From Actinomycetes bacterium (GTDB lineage: Bacteria > Actinomycetota > Actinomycetes > Mycobacteriales > Mycobacteriaceae): DNA of 64,000 nucleotides. The position numbers were made by a program, and so were the translations under genes. The stretch spans positions 62,001 to 126,000 of the forward strand of contig JAEZZR010000005.1 in assembly GCA_023418505.1 (NCBI GenBank). Direction: 5' to 3'. Positions 50,580 to 58,599 of this stretch are shown here, piece by piece (position 1 is the stretch's first letter; each line of letters opens with the position of its first letter). The notes under the pieces are model-generated. The model was given only the letters and a program-made list of their open reading frames with translations. It was not told the DNA's origin and ran no database searches.

Positions 50580-51553
50580 ACGCTTTGTTCGCATATCCCG
50601 AATGGCTTCTCGCACTGCTAGTTCCTGTTGGCGCTGCGATCGCGTATGTCTGGTTACAGCGCCGCCGCACCCAGCGCGCGTTAGTGTTTGGCAATTTCCA
50701 GATCCTGGCAGATGTTGCACCGAGTGGTCGCACCTGGATGAAGCACATCGCACCCATATCGCTGCTGGTGGCCTTGAGCTTTCTGATTATCGCTCTGGCC
50801 GGCCCGATTTCGGAGACGAAGGTGGCGCGCAATCGAGCAACGGTAATGATGGCCGTAGACGTTTCCTTTTCTATGGCGGCTAACGACGTAGCGCCTGATC
50901 GCCTAACCGCTGCAAAGCAAGCGGGGCGTGAGTTCATCGAGTCGCTGCCCAACGACTTAAACGTTGGCTTAGTGACCTTCTCTGGCCGCGTACAAACCCC
51001 CGTGACGCCGACTACTGACCACGAAACCGTCCAGCGCGCGCTCTCGGGTGCGGAGTTGTCCTCGGCTACTGCCACCGGCGATGCCATCAAAGCAGCCCTG
51101 GATGCGATTGCGAATTTCGGCGAGTCGATCCGCGGGGTAGAAGGCCCACCTCCGGCAACGATTGTGCTGCTTAGCGACGGTAAGCAAACAATTCCCACCG
51201 AATTGGATGATCCTCGTGGGGCGTACACCGCTGCGGGGGAAGCTGCTGAACTCGGCATTCCGATCAACACCATTTCCTTCGGCACCCCTTCGGGAGTGGT
51301 GACGATCGATAACGAGACGATCCCCGTGCCTAACGACGATGAATCGCTTATGGAAATCGCACGAATCACTGAAGGTGACTTCTACGCAGCCAGTTCTCTA
51401 GAACAACTGCGCGAGGTCTACGACGATTTATCGAATGATATTGGCTATGAATTACGCCGAGCCGAAAACCCCAGGCCATGGCTGTTGGGATCGTTTGCGT
51501 TTCTCTGTTTAGCGGTGGCATTTAGTTTGCATAATTCGCGACGGGTACCATAG
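50576..51553 (+). CDS. Membrane-anchored von Willebrand factor A protein (BatA-like)
   Basis: Third component of the MoxR system. It has 325 residues: N-terminal membrane segments (residues 7-25 and about 58-78), an external VWA domain with an intact metal-ion site ([10 protein letters not shown] for DxSxS, then a Thr and LLSDGKQT), and a C-terminal membrane segment ([15 protein letters not shown]). This Bat-type layout places the VWA domain in the periplasm-like space or cytosol depending on topology. Coupled to the DUF58 gene by a four-base overlap. Confidence 0.9.
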   Translation: MNALFAYPEWLLALLVPVGAAIAYVWLQRRRTQRALVFGNFQILADVAPSGRTWMKHIAPISLLVALSFLIIALAGPISETKVARNRATVMMAVDVSFSMAANDVAPDRLTAAKQAGREFIESLPNDLNVGLVTFSGRVQTPVTPTTDHETVQRALSGAELSSATATGDAIKAALDAIANFGESIRGVEGPPPATIVLLSDGKQTIPTELDDPRGAYTAAGEAAELGIPINTISFGTPSGVVTIDNETIPVPNDDESLMEIARITEGDFYAASSLEQLREVYDDLSNDIGYELRRAENPRPWLLGSFAFLCLAVAFSLHNSRRVP

Positions 51554-51659
51554 TCCGCCAAAGGCTTCTTTTAAAAACTTCATTACGCAATACTGTTTAT
51601 TCTGTTTACATCTTTTAAGCACTTTTAAGCTCGACTGGATCGGCGAGGAACTACACATC

Positions 51660-52736
51660 ATGACTTCCGCAGGCAACTACGATGCACTGCTTGTACTCTC
51701 TTTCGGTGGCCCGGAAAAAATGGAAGACGTCCGGCCATTTTTGGAAAATGTCACGCGTGGTCGCGGAATCCCTCCGGAGCGCCTCGACGAAGTAGGCGAG
51801 CACTATCGCCACTTTGGTGGAAAGTCGCCTTTGAATGACTGCAACCGCGAAATCATCGCCAACGTTTCGGAAGAGTTCCGCAACCAAGGCGTAGAGATGC
51901 CAATCTACTTCGGTAACCGCAATTGGCATCCGCTGGTAGAGGACACCGCCCGCGAAATGGCTGATGCCGGTGTGCAGAATGCACTGGTTTTCGCTACCAG
52001 TGCGTGGGCAGGTTACTCCGGCTGCCAGCAGTATCACGAGGATATTGCCCGTACTCTCAATGAGCTAGGCAATGAACTCGACGATCTAGACCTGCGAATG
52101 GAAAAGATCCGGGGTTTCCACGATCATCCGCTATTCATTGAAGAGTTCGCCCGTCAGGTAGCGATCTCGTTTGAGAAGCTGCCCGAAGATCGCCGTGAAG
52201 AAGCACGTCTGATCTTTACCGCTCATTCGATTCCGTTGTCTGCTGATCAGGCTGCCGGCCCGAATGACGATGGCGGAAACTTGTACTCCCGTCAGGTTGC
52301 GGAAGCTTCCGCGCTGGTGGCAAAGCAGTTAGGTATCGAAGAATACGACGTCGTGTGGCAATCCCGCTCCGATCCCGCACATATTCCTTGGTTGGAACCG
52401 GATGTTGTCGATCACGTGGAAAAGCTGGTGGCCAATGGCTGCAAAGCTGCTGTGGTGTGCCCAATTGGGTTTATCTCCGACCACGTAGAAGTGGTGTGGG
52501 ATCTTGATTCCGAGCTGCAAGACGAAATGGCTCACCACGACATCGTGATTGAGCGCGCCGCCACTCCAGGGCCATCGTCTGCATTCGCCAAGATGGTTAC
52601 CGAGTTGGTGCGTGAAAAGACAGACGGCCTGCCCGCACGCCGTCTCGGCCAACTACCGCTATACGGTGTGGGCTGCGATGGCATGCCTTGTGCAGAAAAC
52701 TGTTGTACGCCACCGAAGCGACCAACTGCTCGCTAG
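51660..52736 (+). CDS. hemH: Ferrochelatase (actinobacterial, coproporphyrin type)
   Basis: Inserts ferrous iron into the porphyrin; in Actinobacteria the substrate is thought to be coproporphyrin III (then named CpfC). It has 358 residues. Catalytic His in [27 protein letters not shown] carries the conserved His/Glu wall, and [12 protein letters not shown] is intact. The C-terminus is cysteine-rich ([13 protein letters not shown]), in line with the [2Fe-2S] cluster of mycobacterial ferrochelatase. I cannot confirm the full set of four ligands. ATG 51660 has GAGGA upstream. Its product supplies heme to CtaB and CtaA encoded in this window. Confidence 0.94.
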   Translation: MTSAGNYDALLVLSFGGPEKMEDVRPFLENVTRGRGIPPERLDEVGEHYRHFGGKSPLNDCNREIIANVSEEFRNQGVEMPIYFGNRNWHPLVEDTAREMADAGVQNALVFATSAWAGYSGCQQYHEDIARTLNELGNELDDLDLRMEKIRGFHDHPLFIEEFARQVAISFEKLPEDRREEARLIFTAHSIPLSADQAAGPNDDGGNLYSRQVAEASALVAKQLGIEEYDVVWQSRSDPAHIPWLEPDVVDHVEKLVANGCKAAVVCPIGFISDHVEVVWDLDSELQDEMAHHDIVIERAATPGPSSAFAKMVTELVREKTDGLPARRLGQLPLYGVGCDGMPCAENCCTPPKRPTAR

Positions 52737-52750
52737 CTCGGTTTAGGGCG

Positions 52751-53665
52751 CTAATCTAGTTCGAACCACTGGGTTAGCGCATATTCAAAAGCTGCAATCC
52801 GCGCCTGCCGTATTGGCCGCCATAGTGGGAACAGTTGCGGATCATACGCACTAAATTCATCGTGTCCAGCCGCGGTTAAGATTGCAGCTACAGTATCAGC
52901 GCGGGCGAACAGCCGAGCACTGCGCTGCGGCACAGTGTCTGGGATATACGCCAGATCCATATGATCTTGCAGTGTGCCGACTAACAGCCGTGGGTTCGGG
53001 ATAGTCCCGGAAACATCAGCGCCCGTCAGATCAATTTGTGAGGCGGCCAAGCGCGTCGCGTCGGCAAGCAATAAATCTGCAGCACCGGGGGATAAATAGT
53101 CCGAGTCGGGAAGGACGCCTATATCTTCCACCCACGTCCACGGTTGATTCTGCTGCACGGGTGGAATTAGGGCGGAGAAGGCCGGGTCGGAGCTGCCAAC
53201 AGCGGTAGTACCGCATGCAAACACGATCGCCGATCCAGAAAGCCCGGCAAGCTGGGCTGCCTTGGAACCTGCAGGAAGACGCGGAGGATCGCCGGGGCCG
53301 GACAGGATCAGTCGTACGGGGAATGGATCGCGCGCAGGCGACTTATCCAGGGGCGCAGAGCTTTCGTTCCAATCGGTGTAGCACTGGCGAATACGCGTGA
53401 GCAGCTCTAAACGCGTCAGGGGTTGTAGGTCTGTGGTCTGGTACCACACATGATCAGGGGCGAGATCCTGCCGATCCAGCTGATGATTTTCGGCGAACTG
53501 CTGCAGAGCCCACGAAACATCATCGGAAGTGGCATTGCCAGAAACCCACGCAGCCAGCCACAATGCCAGATGCTGGGTAGGCGACCACACCTGTTCAAAC
53601 ACAGTACGCACCCGCGAATCGGAGTGGTTTGTGCCGGGCTGAAAAGCCGGTTCTTCAGAATGCAT
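52751..53665 (-). CDS. Conserved actinobacterial protein (Rv1486c-like)
   Basis: Conserved protein of unknown function next to ferrochelatase, in the position of Rv1486c. It has 304 residues and is soluble, with no signal peptide or membrane segment. The N-terminal half is helical and acidic (FEQVWSPTQHLALWLAAWVSG); the C-terminal half has LLVGTLQDHMDLAYIPDTVPQRSARLFARADTVAAI. Low in recognisable motifs. Divergent from the DUF3097 gene with only 21 bases between starts. Confidence 0.78.
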   Translation of the reverse strand: MHSEEPAFQPGTNHSDSRVRTVFEQVWSPTQHLALWLAAWVSGNATSDDVSWALQQFAENHQLDRQDLAPDHVWYQTTDLQPLTRLELLTRIRQCYTDWNESSAPLDKSPARDPFPVRLILSGPGDPPRLPAGSKAAQLAGLSGSAIVFACGTTAVGSSDPAFSALIPPVQQNQPWTWVEDIGVLPDSDYLSPGAADLLLADATRLAASQIDLTGADVSGTIPNPRLLVGTLQDHMDLAYIPDTVPQRSARLFARADTVAAILTAAGHDEFSAYDPQLFPLWRPIRQARIAAFEYALTQWFELD

Positions 53666-53686
53666 GCTGATAGGCTAGCGGACGCT

Positions 53687-54556
53687 ATGACTCGATACCA
53701 CGACCCCTATGCAACGCAGGATATTTTCGGCGGGCGACGCGGCCATGCCCGGCATGCCAACAAACCACGCCCACCAGAGGTGCCTGCCGAAAAGGGGCTC
53801 GTGGTAGAGACTGCGCCTGGTTTGGGGGAAGAGTTTGTCGGCGAGATCATCGGCGTGGAGCGCACCTACGACGGCGAGTTTGTACGCCTCGAAGGCCGGC
53901 GCGGGGTAACACGTATTTTCAAGATGCGCCCTGGCGCCTTCCTGCTGGAGGGCAAACCCGTGACGCTGGTGTGGCCGAAACCGACTCCTGCTGCCACGAA
54001 CCAGCCGGAATTTTCGCGCTCTGGCTCGCGCAAGGTGCGCAATGTCCAAGCGCAAGTTGCGCTGCCCAGCCGCATTTGGGTGGAGGGCATCCATGATGCG
54101 GCCATCGTGGAGCGCGTGTGGGGCCATGACTTGCGGGTGGAAGGTGTCGTCGTAGAGCACATCGGCGGCCTAGATAACCTGCCACAGTGGTTAAACGAGT
54201 TCCAGCCTGGACCGAAACGGCGCGTAGGTGTTCTGGCCGACCACCTGATCGAAGGTACGAAAGAAACACGTGCCACACAGCAACTAGGGCCGCACGTACT
54301 GGTGACTGGCCATCCGTACGTTGATGTGTGGCAAGCAGTGAAGCCATCTTCGGTAGGTATTAAAAGCTGGCCAGAAATTCCTCGCACGGAAGATTGGAAG
54401 ACGGGGATCTGCCAGCGCCTGGGCTGGGGTAGCCCTACGGATGGCTGGCGTCGCGTGTATAGCAGTGTGAATTCTTATCGCGATCTAGAGCCACATCTGA
54501 TTGGGGCGGTAGAGCGTCTGGTGGATTTTGTCACCGAGCCACACATGCAGCAGTAG
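53687..54556 (+). CDS. DUF3097 family protein
   Basis: Actinobacterial family of unknown function, 289 residues. The family features are easy to see: MTRYHDPYATQDIFGGRRG at the start, VPAEKGLVVE, RPGAFLLEGKPVTLV, SRIWVEGIHDAAIVERVWG (Toprim-like VEGxxDA), VGVLADHLIEGTKE and VTGHPYVDVWQAVKP. The VEG...D and DH motifs hint at a metal-dependent nucleic-acid role, but that is inference. I start at ATG 53687, which gives the canonical N-terminus. The frame is open another 79 codons upstream, but that stretch is antisense to the neighbouring gene. Confidence 0.87.
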   Translation: MTRYHDPYATQDIFGGRRGHARHANKPRPPEVPAEKGLVVETAPGLGEEFVGEIIGVERTYDGEFVRLEGRRGVTRIFKMRPGAFLLEGKPVTLVWPKPTPAATNQPEFSRSGSRKVRNVQAQVALPSRIWVEGIHDAAIVERVWGHDLRVEGVVVEHIGGLDNLPQWLNEFQPGPKRRVGVLADHLIEGTKETRATQQLGPHVLVTGHPYVDVWQAVKPSSVGIKSWPEIPRTEDWKTGICQRLGWGSPTDGWRRVYSSVNSYRDLEPHLIGAVERLVDFVTEPHMQQ

Positions 54557-54589
54557 GCACCAGTGAATTTCTAGGTTAGCCTGGCAGGC

Positions 54590-55027
54590 GTGGGTTTCCT
54601 GATTTGGTTTCTGATTGCAGCCGGAGCAGTGGTCTTAGAGACCATCGTCGCTGATTTGTCGATGCTGATGATCGCCGGAGGCGCTCTGGCAGCTGCCGGT
54701 GTTGGCTTGGCGGATGTGCCGTTGTGGGTGGAAGTTGCTGTGTTCGCTGCCACCACGGTGGTGCTGTTTTTGGCAGCACGTCCGGCGTTGCGTCGTCGTT
54801 TGCAATCTGCTGAACCTAGCGACGAGCTCGAATCAAACGCCCGCACCCTGCCAGGTAAAACTGCAGTAGTGCTAGAGGAAGTCACCGCCACTGGTGGGAA
54901 GGTGCGCATTGCTGGCGACGTATGGTCTGCTCGAGCAATCGCCGATAATGAAACCTACGAAGCTCAAATGCCGGTAACTGTGGTGTCAGTTGACGGCAAC
55001 ACCCTGATTGTCAGCCAAAAAATATAA
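54590..55027 (+). CDS. NfeD-like membrane protein
   Basis: Short NfeD-type protein, 145 residues: two or three N-terminal membrane segments (about residues 3-22, 24-42 and 46-66) followed by a small OB-fold-like soluble domain (PGKTAVVLEEVTATGGKVRIAGDVWSARA). Such proteins pair with SPFH proteins encoded next door, as here (36-base gap) and in Rv1487-Rv1488, and may modulate membrane microdomains. GTG start at 54590. Confidence 0.88.
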   Translation: MGFLIWFLIAAGAVVLETIVADLSMLMIAGGALAAAGVGLADVPLWVEVAVFAATTVVLFLAARPALRRRLQSAEPSDELESNARTLPGKTAVVLEEVTATGGKVRIAGDVWSARAIADNETYEAQMPVTVVSVDGNTLIVSQKI

Positions 55028-55062
55028 GACTTCACACCACCTTTTTAAAGGAGACATTGATC

Positions 55063-56250
55063 GTGGAAGCTAGCCTCATTGTGGCTGTATTGATCATTCT
55101 TTTTATCGCAGCTTGCCTGGTGAAGGGCATTGTTTTGATGCCGCAGGGCAAAGCTGCGGTTATCGAGCGCCTTGGCCGTTATACCCGTACCGTATCCGGC
55201 GGTATTACCTTTATCATTCCTTTTATTGATCGCGTACGGCAGACCGTGGACACCCGCGAAAATATGGTGACGTTTGATCCGCAGGCCGTGATTACCGAAG
55301 ACAACTTAACCGTGGCAATCGATACCGTGGTGACGTACCAGGTTAACGAGCCTGCCCGCGCGATTTACGGCATCGCCGATTACATCTTCGGTATCGAGCA
55401 GATTACGACAGCCACCTTACGCGACGTGGTTGGCGGACTAACCCTGGAAGAGACGCTGACCTCACGTGATTACATCAACCGCCGGCTACGTGGCGAGCTA
55501 GATGAAGCCACTGCGAAGTGGGGGTTGCGCATTGCCCGCGTGGAGCTCAAAGCGATTGAGCCGCCTCCATCGATTCAGCAGTCCATGGAAAAGCAAATGA
55601 AGGCAGACCGCGAAAAGCGCGCGATGATCTTGACTGCAGAAGGTACCCGCGAAGCGGAAATCAAAACCGCGGAAGGCCGCAAGCAGGCACAGATCCTTGC
55701 CGCGGAAGGCGACAAGCACGCTGCTATTTTGGCGGCAGAAGGCGAACGCCAAGCCATGATGCTGCGCGCCGAAGGCGAACGCGCTGCGAAGTACTTGCTT
55801 GCCCAAGGTGAAGCACGCGCAGTGCAAAAGATTAATGCTGCGGTGAAGGCCTCGCAGCTCACCCCTGAAGTTTTAGCCTGGCAGTACCTAGAGAAGCTGC
55901 CCGAGTTGGCGAATAAAGACGGCAACACCGTGTGGATGGTGCCTTCGCAGTTTGGCGATTCTTTAGAGGCCTTCGCTCGTGCCTTTGGTAAAGCAGACGA
56001 AGACGGTGTGTTCCGATACGAGCCACCGAAGGTCAGCGATGCGGATCGGCAAGAAGCAGAAGCTGGTCGCGAGGAAGATTGGTTCGATACCTCGACCAAC
56101 CCCGAAATTGCTCGCGCAGTTGCTGCTGCCAACGAAGTAGCAAACCGGCCAGTGCAAGATCCGGCAGCGGAGGCTCAGGCTAAACGCAAGAGCGTGGCCG
56201 AAGCCATTGAAGATGGCGCCCAGGAGGAGCTAGGCCACCACGGCCAATAG
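55063..56250 (+). CDS. SPFH/band 7 membrane protein (stomatin/QmcA-like)
   Basis: Membrane-bound scaffold protein of functional microdomains, 395 residues. One N-terminal membrane hairpin (residues 4-24), SPFH domain (VIERLGRYTRTVSGGITFIIPFIDRV; VDTRENMVTFDPQAVITEDN), then a long Ala/Glu coiled coil with repeated AEGxxxA units (residues 185-255: AEGTREAEI, AEGRKQAQI, AEGDKHAAI, AEGERQAMM, AEGERAAKY). The C-terminal 70 residues are acidic and variable. GTG 55063 has AAGGAG nine bases upstream; TTG 55057 is too close to it. Confidence 0.92.
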   Translation: MEASLIVAVLIILFIAACLVKGIVLMPQGKAAVIERLGRYTRTVSGGITFIIPFIDRVRQTVDTRENMVTFDPQAVITEDNLTVAIDTVVTYQVNEPARAIYGIADYIFGIEQITTATLRDVVGGLTLEETLTSRDYINRRLRGELDEATAKWGLRIARVELKAIEPPPSIQQSMEKQMKADREKRAMILTAEGTREAEIKTAEGRKQAQILAAEGDKHAAILAAEGERQAMMLRAEGERAAKYLLAQGEARAVQKINAAVKASQLTPEVLAWQYLEKLPELANKDGNTVWMVPSQFGDSLEAFARAFGKADEDGVFRYEPPKVSDADRQEAEAGREEDWFDTSTNPEIARAVAAANEVANRPVQDPAAEAQAKRKSVAEAIEDGAQEELGHHGQ

Positions 56251-56263
56251 CACCTCAGCAACA

Positions 56264-56306
56264 TTGCCCTTTGTAGACATGTCATCTATCTTGGTGGCAT
56301 GTCTAC
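56264..56306 (+). promoter_or_regulatory. Promoter with inverted-repeat operator overlapping the start of the GST-like gene
   Basis: TTGCCC (56264-56269), 17 bases, then TATCTT (56287-56292), six bases before ATG 56299. This would give a leaderless or near-leaderless mRNA, and there is no Shine-Dalgarno sequence. A perfect 9-bp inverted repeat GTAGACATG (56273-56281)/CATGTCTAC (56298-56306) brackets the -10 and the start codon. A repressor binding there would block initiation. Confidence 0.6.
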
Positions 56307-57249
56307 TTCCAAAGCAGAAACTGAAACGCGAACCCCGGGAAAGTACGTCGAAAAAGACGAATTCAAACGCGATATGCGGTATCTCCAGGGTGAGATTACG
56401 CCACAAGTGGGGAAGTATCGGTTAATTGCCGCTCGCGCCTGTCCATGGGCGAACCGCGCGATTATCGTACGCAAACTTTTAGGTCTTGAAGATGCCATCT
56501 CGATGGGGCTAGCCGGGCCTACGCATGATTCGCGTTCCTGGATTTTCGACCTCGATCCGGATGAAGTTGATCCAGTACTGGGCATCCATTTCCTGCGTGA
56601 TGCCTATTTGAAGCGCGATCCTAACTACGACCGTGGCATTACGGTTCCAGCAATTGTTGATGAAGAAACCGGGGCAGTAGTTACCAACGATTTCGATTTC
56701 ATCACGCGTTCGTTTTCCCACAATTGGAAAGAATTCCATCACGACGACGCTCCGCGCCTCTGGCCCGAAGATCCAGAGACGCTAGAGGAAATGGAAGCCG
56801 TGATGAAGCGGATTTTCACTGAGGTAAACAACGGCGTATACCGCTGCGGGTTTGCAGGAACGCAAGAAGCTTACGACGCAGCTTACGATCGGCTGTGGAC
56901 AGCTATGGATTGGCTAGAAGATCGGCTGGCCACACGTCGCTATTTAATGGGTGATTCCATCACAGAGGCAGATGTGCGCCTCTTTACTACCTTGGTTCGC
57001 TTTGATGCGGTCTACCACGGACACTTTAAGTGCAATCGCAATAAGCTCACCGAGATGCCGAATCTTTGGGGCTATGCGCGGGATTTGTACCAGACCCCTG
57101 GTTTTGGAGAGACGGTAGATTTCGATCAGATCAAGGCGCATTACTACGAGGTACACACCGACATTAATCCCACTGGCATCGTACCGAAGGGCCCAGATGA
57201 ATCAGTCTGGCTTACCGCACACCATCGTGAGCAGCTTGCAGGAAGTTAA
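56299..57249 (+). CDS. Glutathionyl-hydroquinone reductase-like protein (GST superfamily)
   Basis: Omega-class GST-like enzyme of the Xi/YqjG type, which reduces S-glutathionyl hydroquinones. It has 316 residues. Active-site Cys in the hallmark ACPWANR (about residue 50); VPAIVDEETGAVVTNDF and the C-terminal helical domain GDSITEADVRLFTTLVRFD match the family. Corynebacteria generally use mycothiol instead of glutathione, so the true co-substrate is open. It has its own promoter and operator-like repeat. Its last 38 bases overlap the convergent gene. Confidence 0.9.
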   Translation: MSTSKAETETRTPGKYVEKDEFKRDMRYLQGEITPQVGKYRLIAARACPWANRAIIVRKLLGLEDAISMGLAGPTHDSRSWIFDLDPDEVDPVLGIHFLRDAYLKRDPNYDRGITVPAIVDEETGAVVTNDFDFITRSFSHNWKEFHHDDAPRLWPEDPETLEEMEAVMKRIFTEVNNGVYRCGFAGTQEAYDAAYDRLWTAMDWLEDRLATRRYLMGDSITEADVRLFTTLVRFDAVYHGHFKCNRNKLTEMPNLWGYARDLYQTPGFGETVDFDQIKAHYYEVHTDINPTGIVPKGPDESVWLTAHHREQLAGS

Positions 57250-57829
57250 CGGCTAAGGCCCAGCCGGCTTCCTCGGCATGCCAGCCGGCAGCTTGCAGCC
57301 GTTGGTTGATAGCTTGCTTCGAGACGCCTAGCTCTTCTGCGGCTTCGACCTGAGTCCAGCCCGCGCGCACCAGATTTGTCGCTTCACGCCCCTGATGTGA
57401 ACGACGGGAAATCACCTGATGTAGCAAAGAAAATGTTGCTTCGATATTTTCCGTGCTTTGCGTTTTGCTAAAGCCAGCTTCGGAATCCAACCATTGCACC
57501 ACTTCCACTCGGCCTGTTTTGAATGATTTCAGTGCCGTTGTTGCTTTCGTTGCAGCGGCAGTAGCGATGTCAGGGCGTACATCGGCTTCCGGGCTGATTG
57601 CGATTGCAATTGCCCAATCGCCGGCGGCTAGTAGCGCCAAGGTCAAAGTAGTGGTGGCAACAGCATTGTCAGGGGTTGCAGAGATTCGCTCAATATCATC
57701 AACCCGAACCGTATCGATTCCTTCCAGCCGGCTTAACGCTTCCGCAGATTTTCGCACGTACTGCGCTCGGTTTTTACCGCGTCCACGATACTGTCCCACT
57801 ACTGCAAACACAGCCCTTAGTCTAGCCAT
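57212..57829 (-). CDS. Uncharacterised protein with C-terminal helix-turn-helix
   Basis: I do not recognise the family with certainty; the layout (an N-terminal alpha/beta part and a C-terminal HTH) recalls SatD-like proteins. It has 205 residues: N-terminal AVFAVVGQYRGRGKNRAQYV with a basic patch, then a region rich in Ala/Thr (ATAAATKATTAL), and a C-terminal helix-turn-helix GWTQVEAAEELGVSKQAINQRLQAAGW. Soluble. Its 3' end overlaps the GST-like gene by 38 bases tail-to-tail, so the two mRNAs are complementary there. Probably a small DNA-binding protein; target unknown. Confidence 0.7.
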   Translation of the reverse strand: MARLRAVFAVVGQYRGRGKNRAQYVRKSAEALSRLEGIDTVRVDDIERISATPDNAVATTTLTLALLAAGDWAIAIAISPEADVRPDIATAAATKATTALKSFKTGRVEVVQWLDSEAGFSKTQSTENIEATFSLLHQVISRRSHQGREATNLVRAGWTQVEAAEELGVSKQAINQRLQAAGWHAEEAGWALAVNFLQAAHDGVR

Positions 57830-57886
57830 GTGCCTTGACTCTAAATAGTAACGAATCGGTGTTTCCCAGGAATTCGCACCCCTGCA

Positions 57887-58573
57887 TCACCGCACTTTTT
57901 CAATTACCGGATGCTTGGCATCCCAGAGCAATCCCGCAGCACCCACCAGCATCAGCGCGCCCATCACAACCAAAAGCGGCCAATTCAGCCCTTCAATCAG
58001 GGCATCTCCAAGAAACACCACTGCGATTGTGCCTGGCGCCGAGCCGATAGCCGTGGCCAGAACGAAAGGCCAGAAACGGATCGAGGATAATGCACACGCG
58101 TAGTTCAGCACCGAAAAAGGCACCCCGGCAATCAGGCGCAACGAAAGAACCGCCACCCAACCCCGCACTGCCAACCGCTGATCTACCGCCATTAACCGCG
58201 TGCTTTTTACCAGCCACCGTCGAACCACATCGCGACCCACCCAGCGGAGGAACAGCAAAGAAATTCCTGCGGATACCGTCGTCGCGCTAATTGCCACCAC
58301 GATCCCCACTAATGGGCCAAAAAGTACTCCGGAACTTAACGTAAAGACTGTTCGGGGAATAGGGAACTGGGTGAAAAACACATAGCCGGCGAAAAAGGCG
58401 AAGGGAAACCAAGCGCCCAAGCTTTCGGACCACTGCCGGATGCTATCCAGCGTCGGCGTAGGAACCCGGGCGATTACCCAAACCGCGACCAGTGCGAATA
58501 CCAGCAACGAAACCAGCTTTAACCAACTTTTGTGTTGCTTTGCTGCCTCGGTTTGTTGTGGCATCACAGTCAT
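57887..58573 (-). CDS. TVP38/TMEM64-family (VTT domain) membrane protein
   Basis: Integral membrane protein of the DedA/TVP38 superfamily, 228 residues with about six hydrophobic segments. VTT-domain features: FFTQFPIPRTVFTLSSGVLFGP, ISLLFLRWVGRD and RLIAGVPFSVLNYACALSSI, followed by TAIGSAPGTIAVVFLGD. Eukaryotic relatives act as lipid scramblases and DedA proteins as undecaprenyl-phosphate flippases, so a lipid-translocation role is possible. Homologue by position of Rv1491c. Divergent from cls, with 26 bases between starts. Confidence 0.87.
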   Translation of the reverse strand: MTVMPQQTEAAKQHKSWLKLVSLLVFALVAVWVIARVPTPTLDSIRQWSESLGAWFPFAFFAGYVFFTQFPIPRTVFTLSSGVLFGPLVGIVVAISATTVSAGISLLFLRWVGRDVVRRWLVKSTRLMAVDQRLAVRGWVAVLSLRLIAGVPFSVLNYACALSSIRFWPFVLATAIGSAPGTIAVVFLGDALIEGLNWPLLVVMGALMLVGAAGLLWDAKHPVIEKVR

Positions 58574-58599
58574 AACTGAAGACGGTACACTGTTGCTCC

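Noticed and set aside
51611..51630. Near-tandem CTTTTAAGCA/CTTTTAAGCT before hemH
   Set aside because: Short and AT-rich; no clear function or hairpin potential with a strong stem.
53450..53686. N-terminal extension of the DUF3097 gene
   Set aside because: It would be antisense to the 52751-53665 gene and precedes the family's canonical MTRYHDPYAT start.
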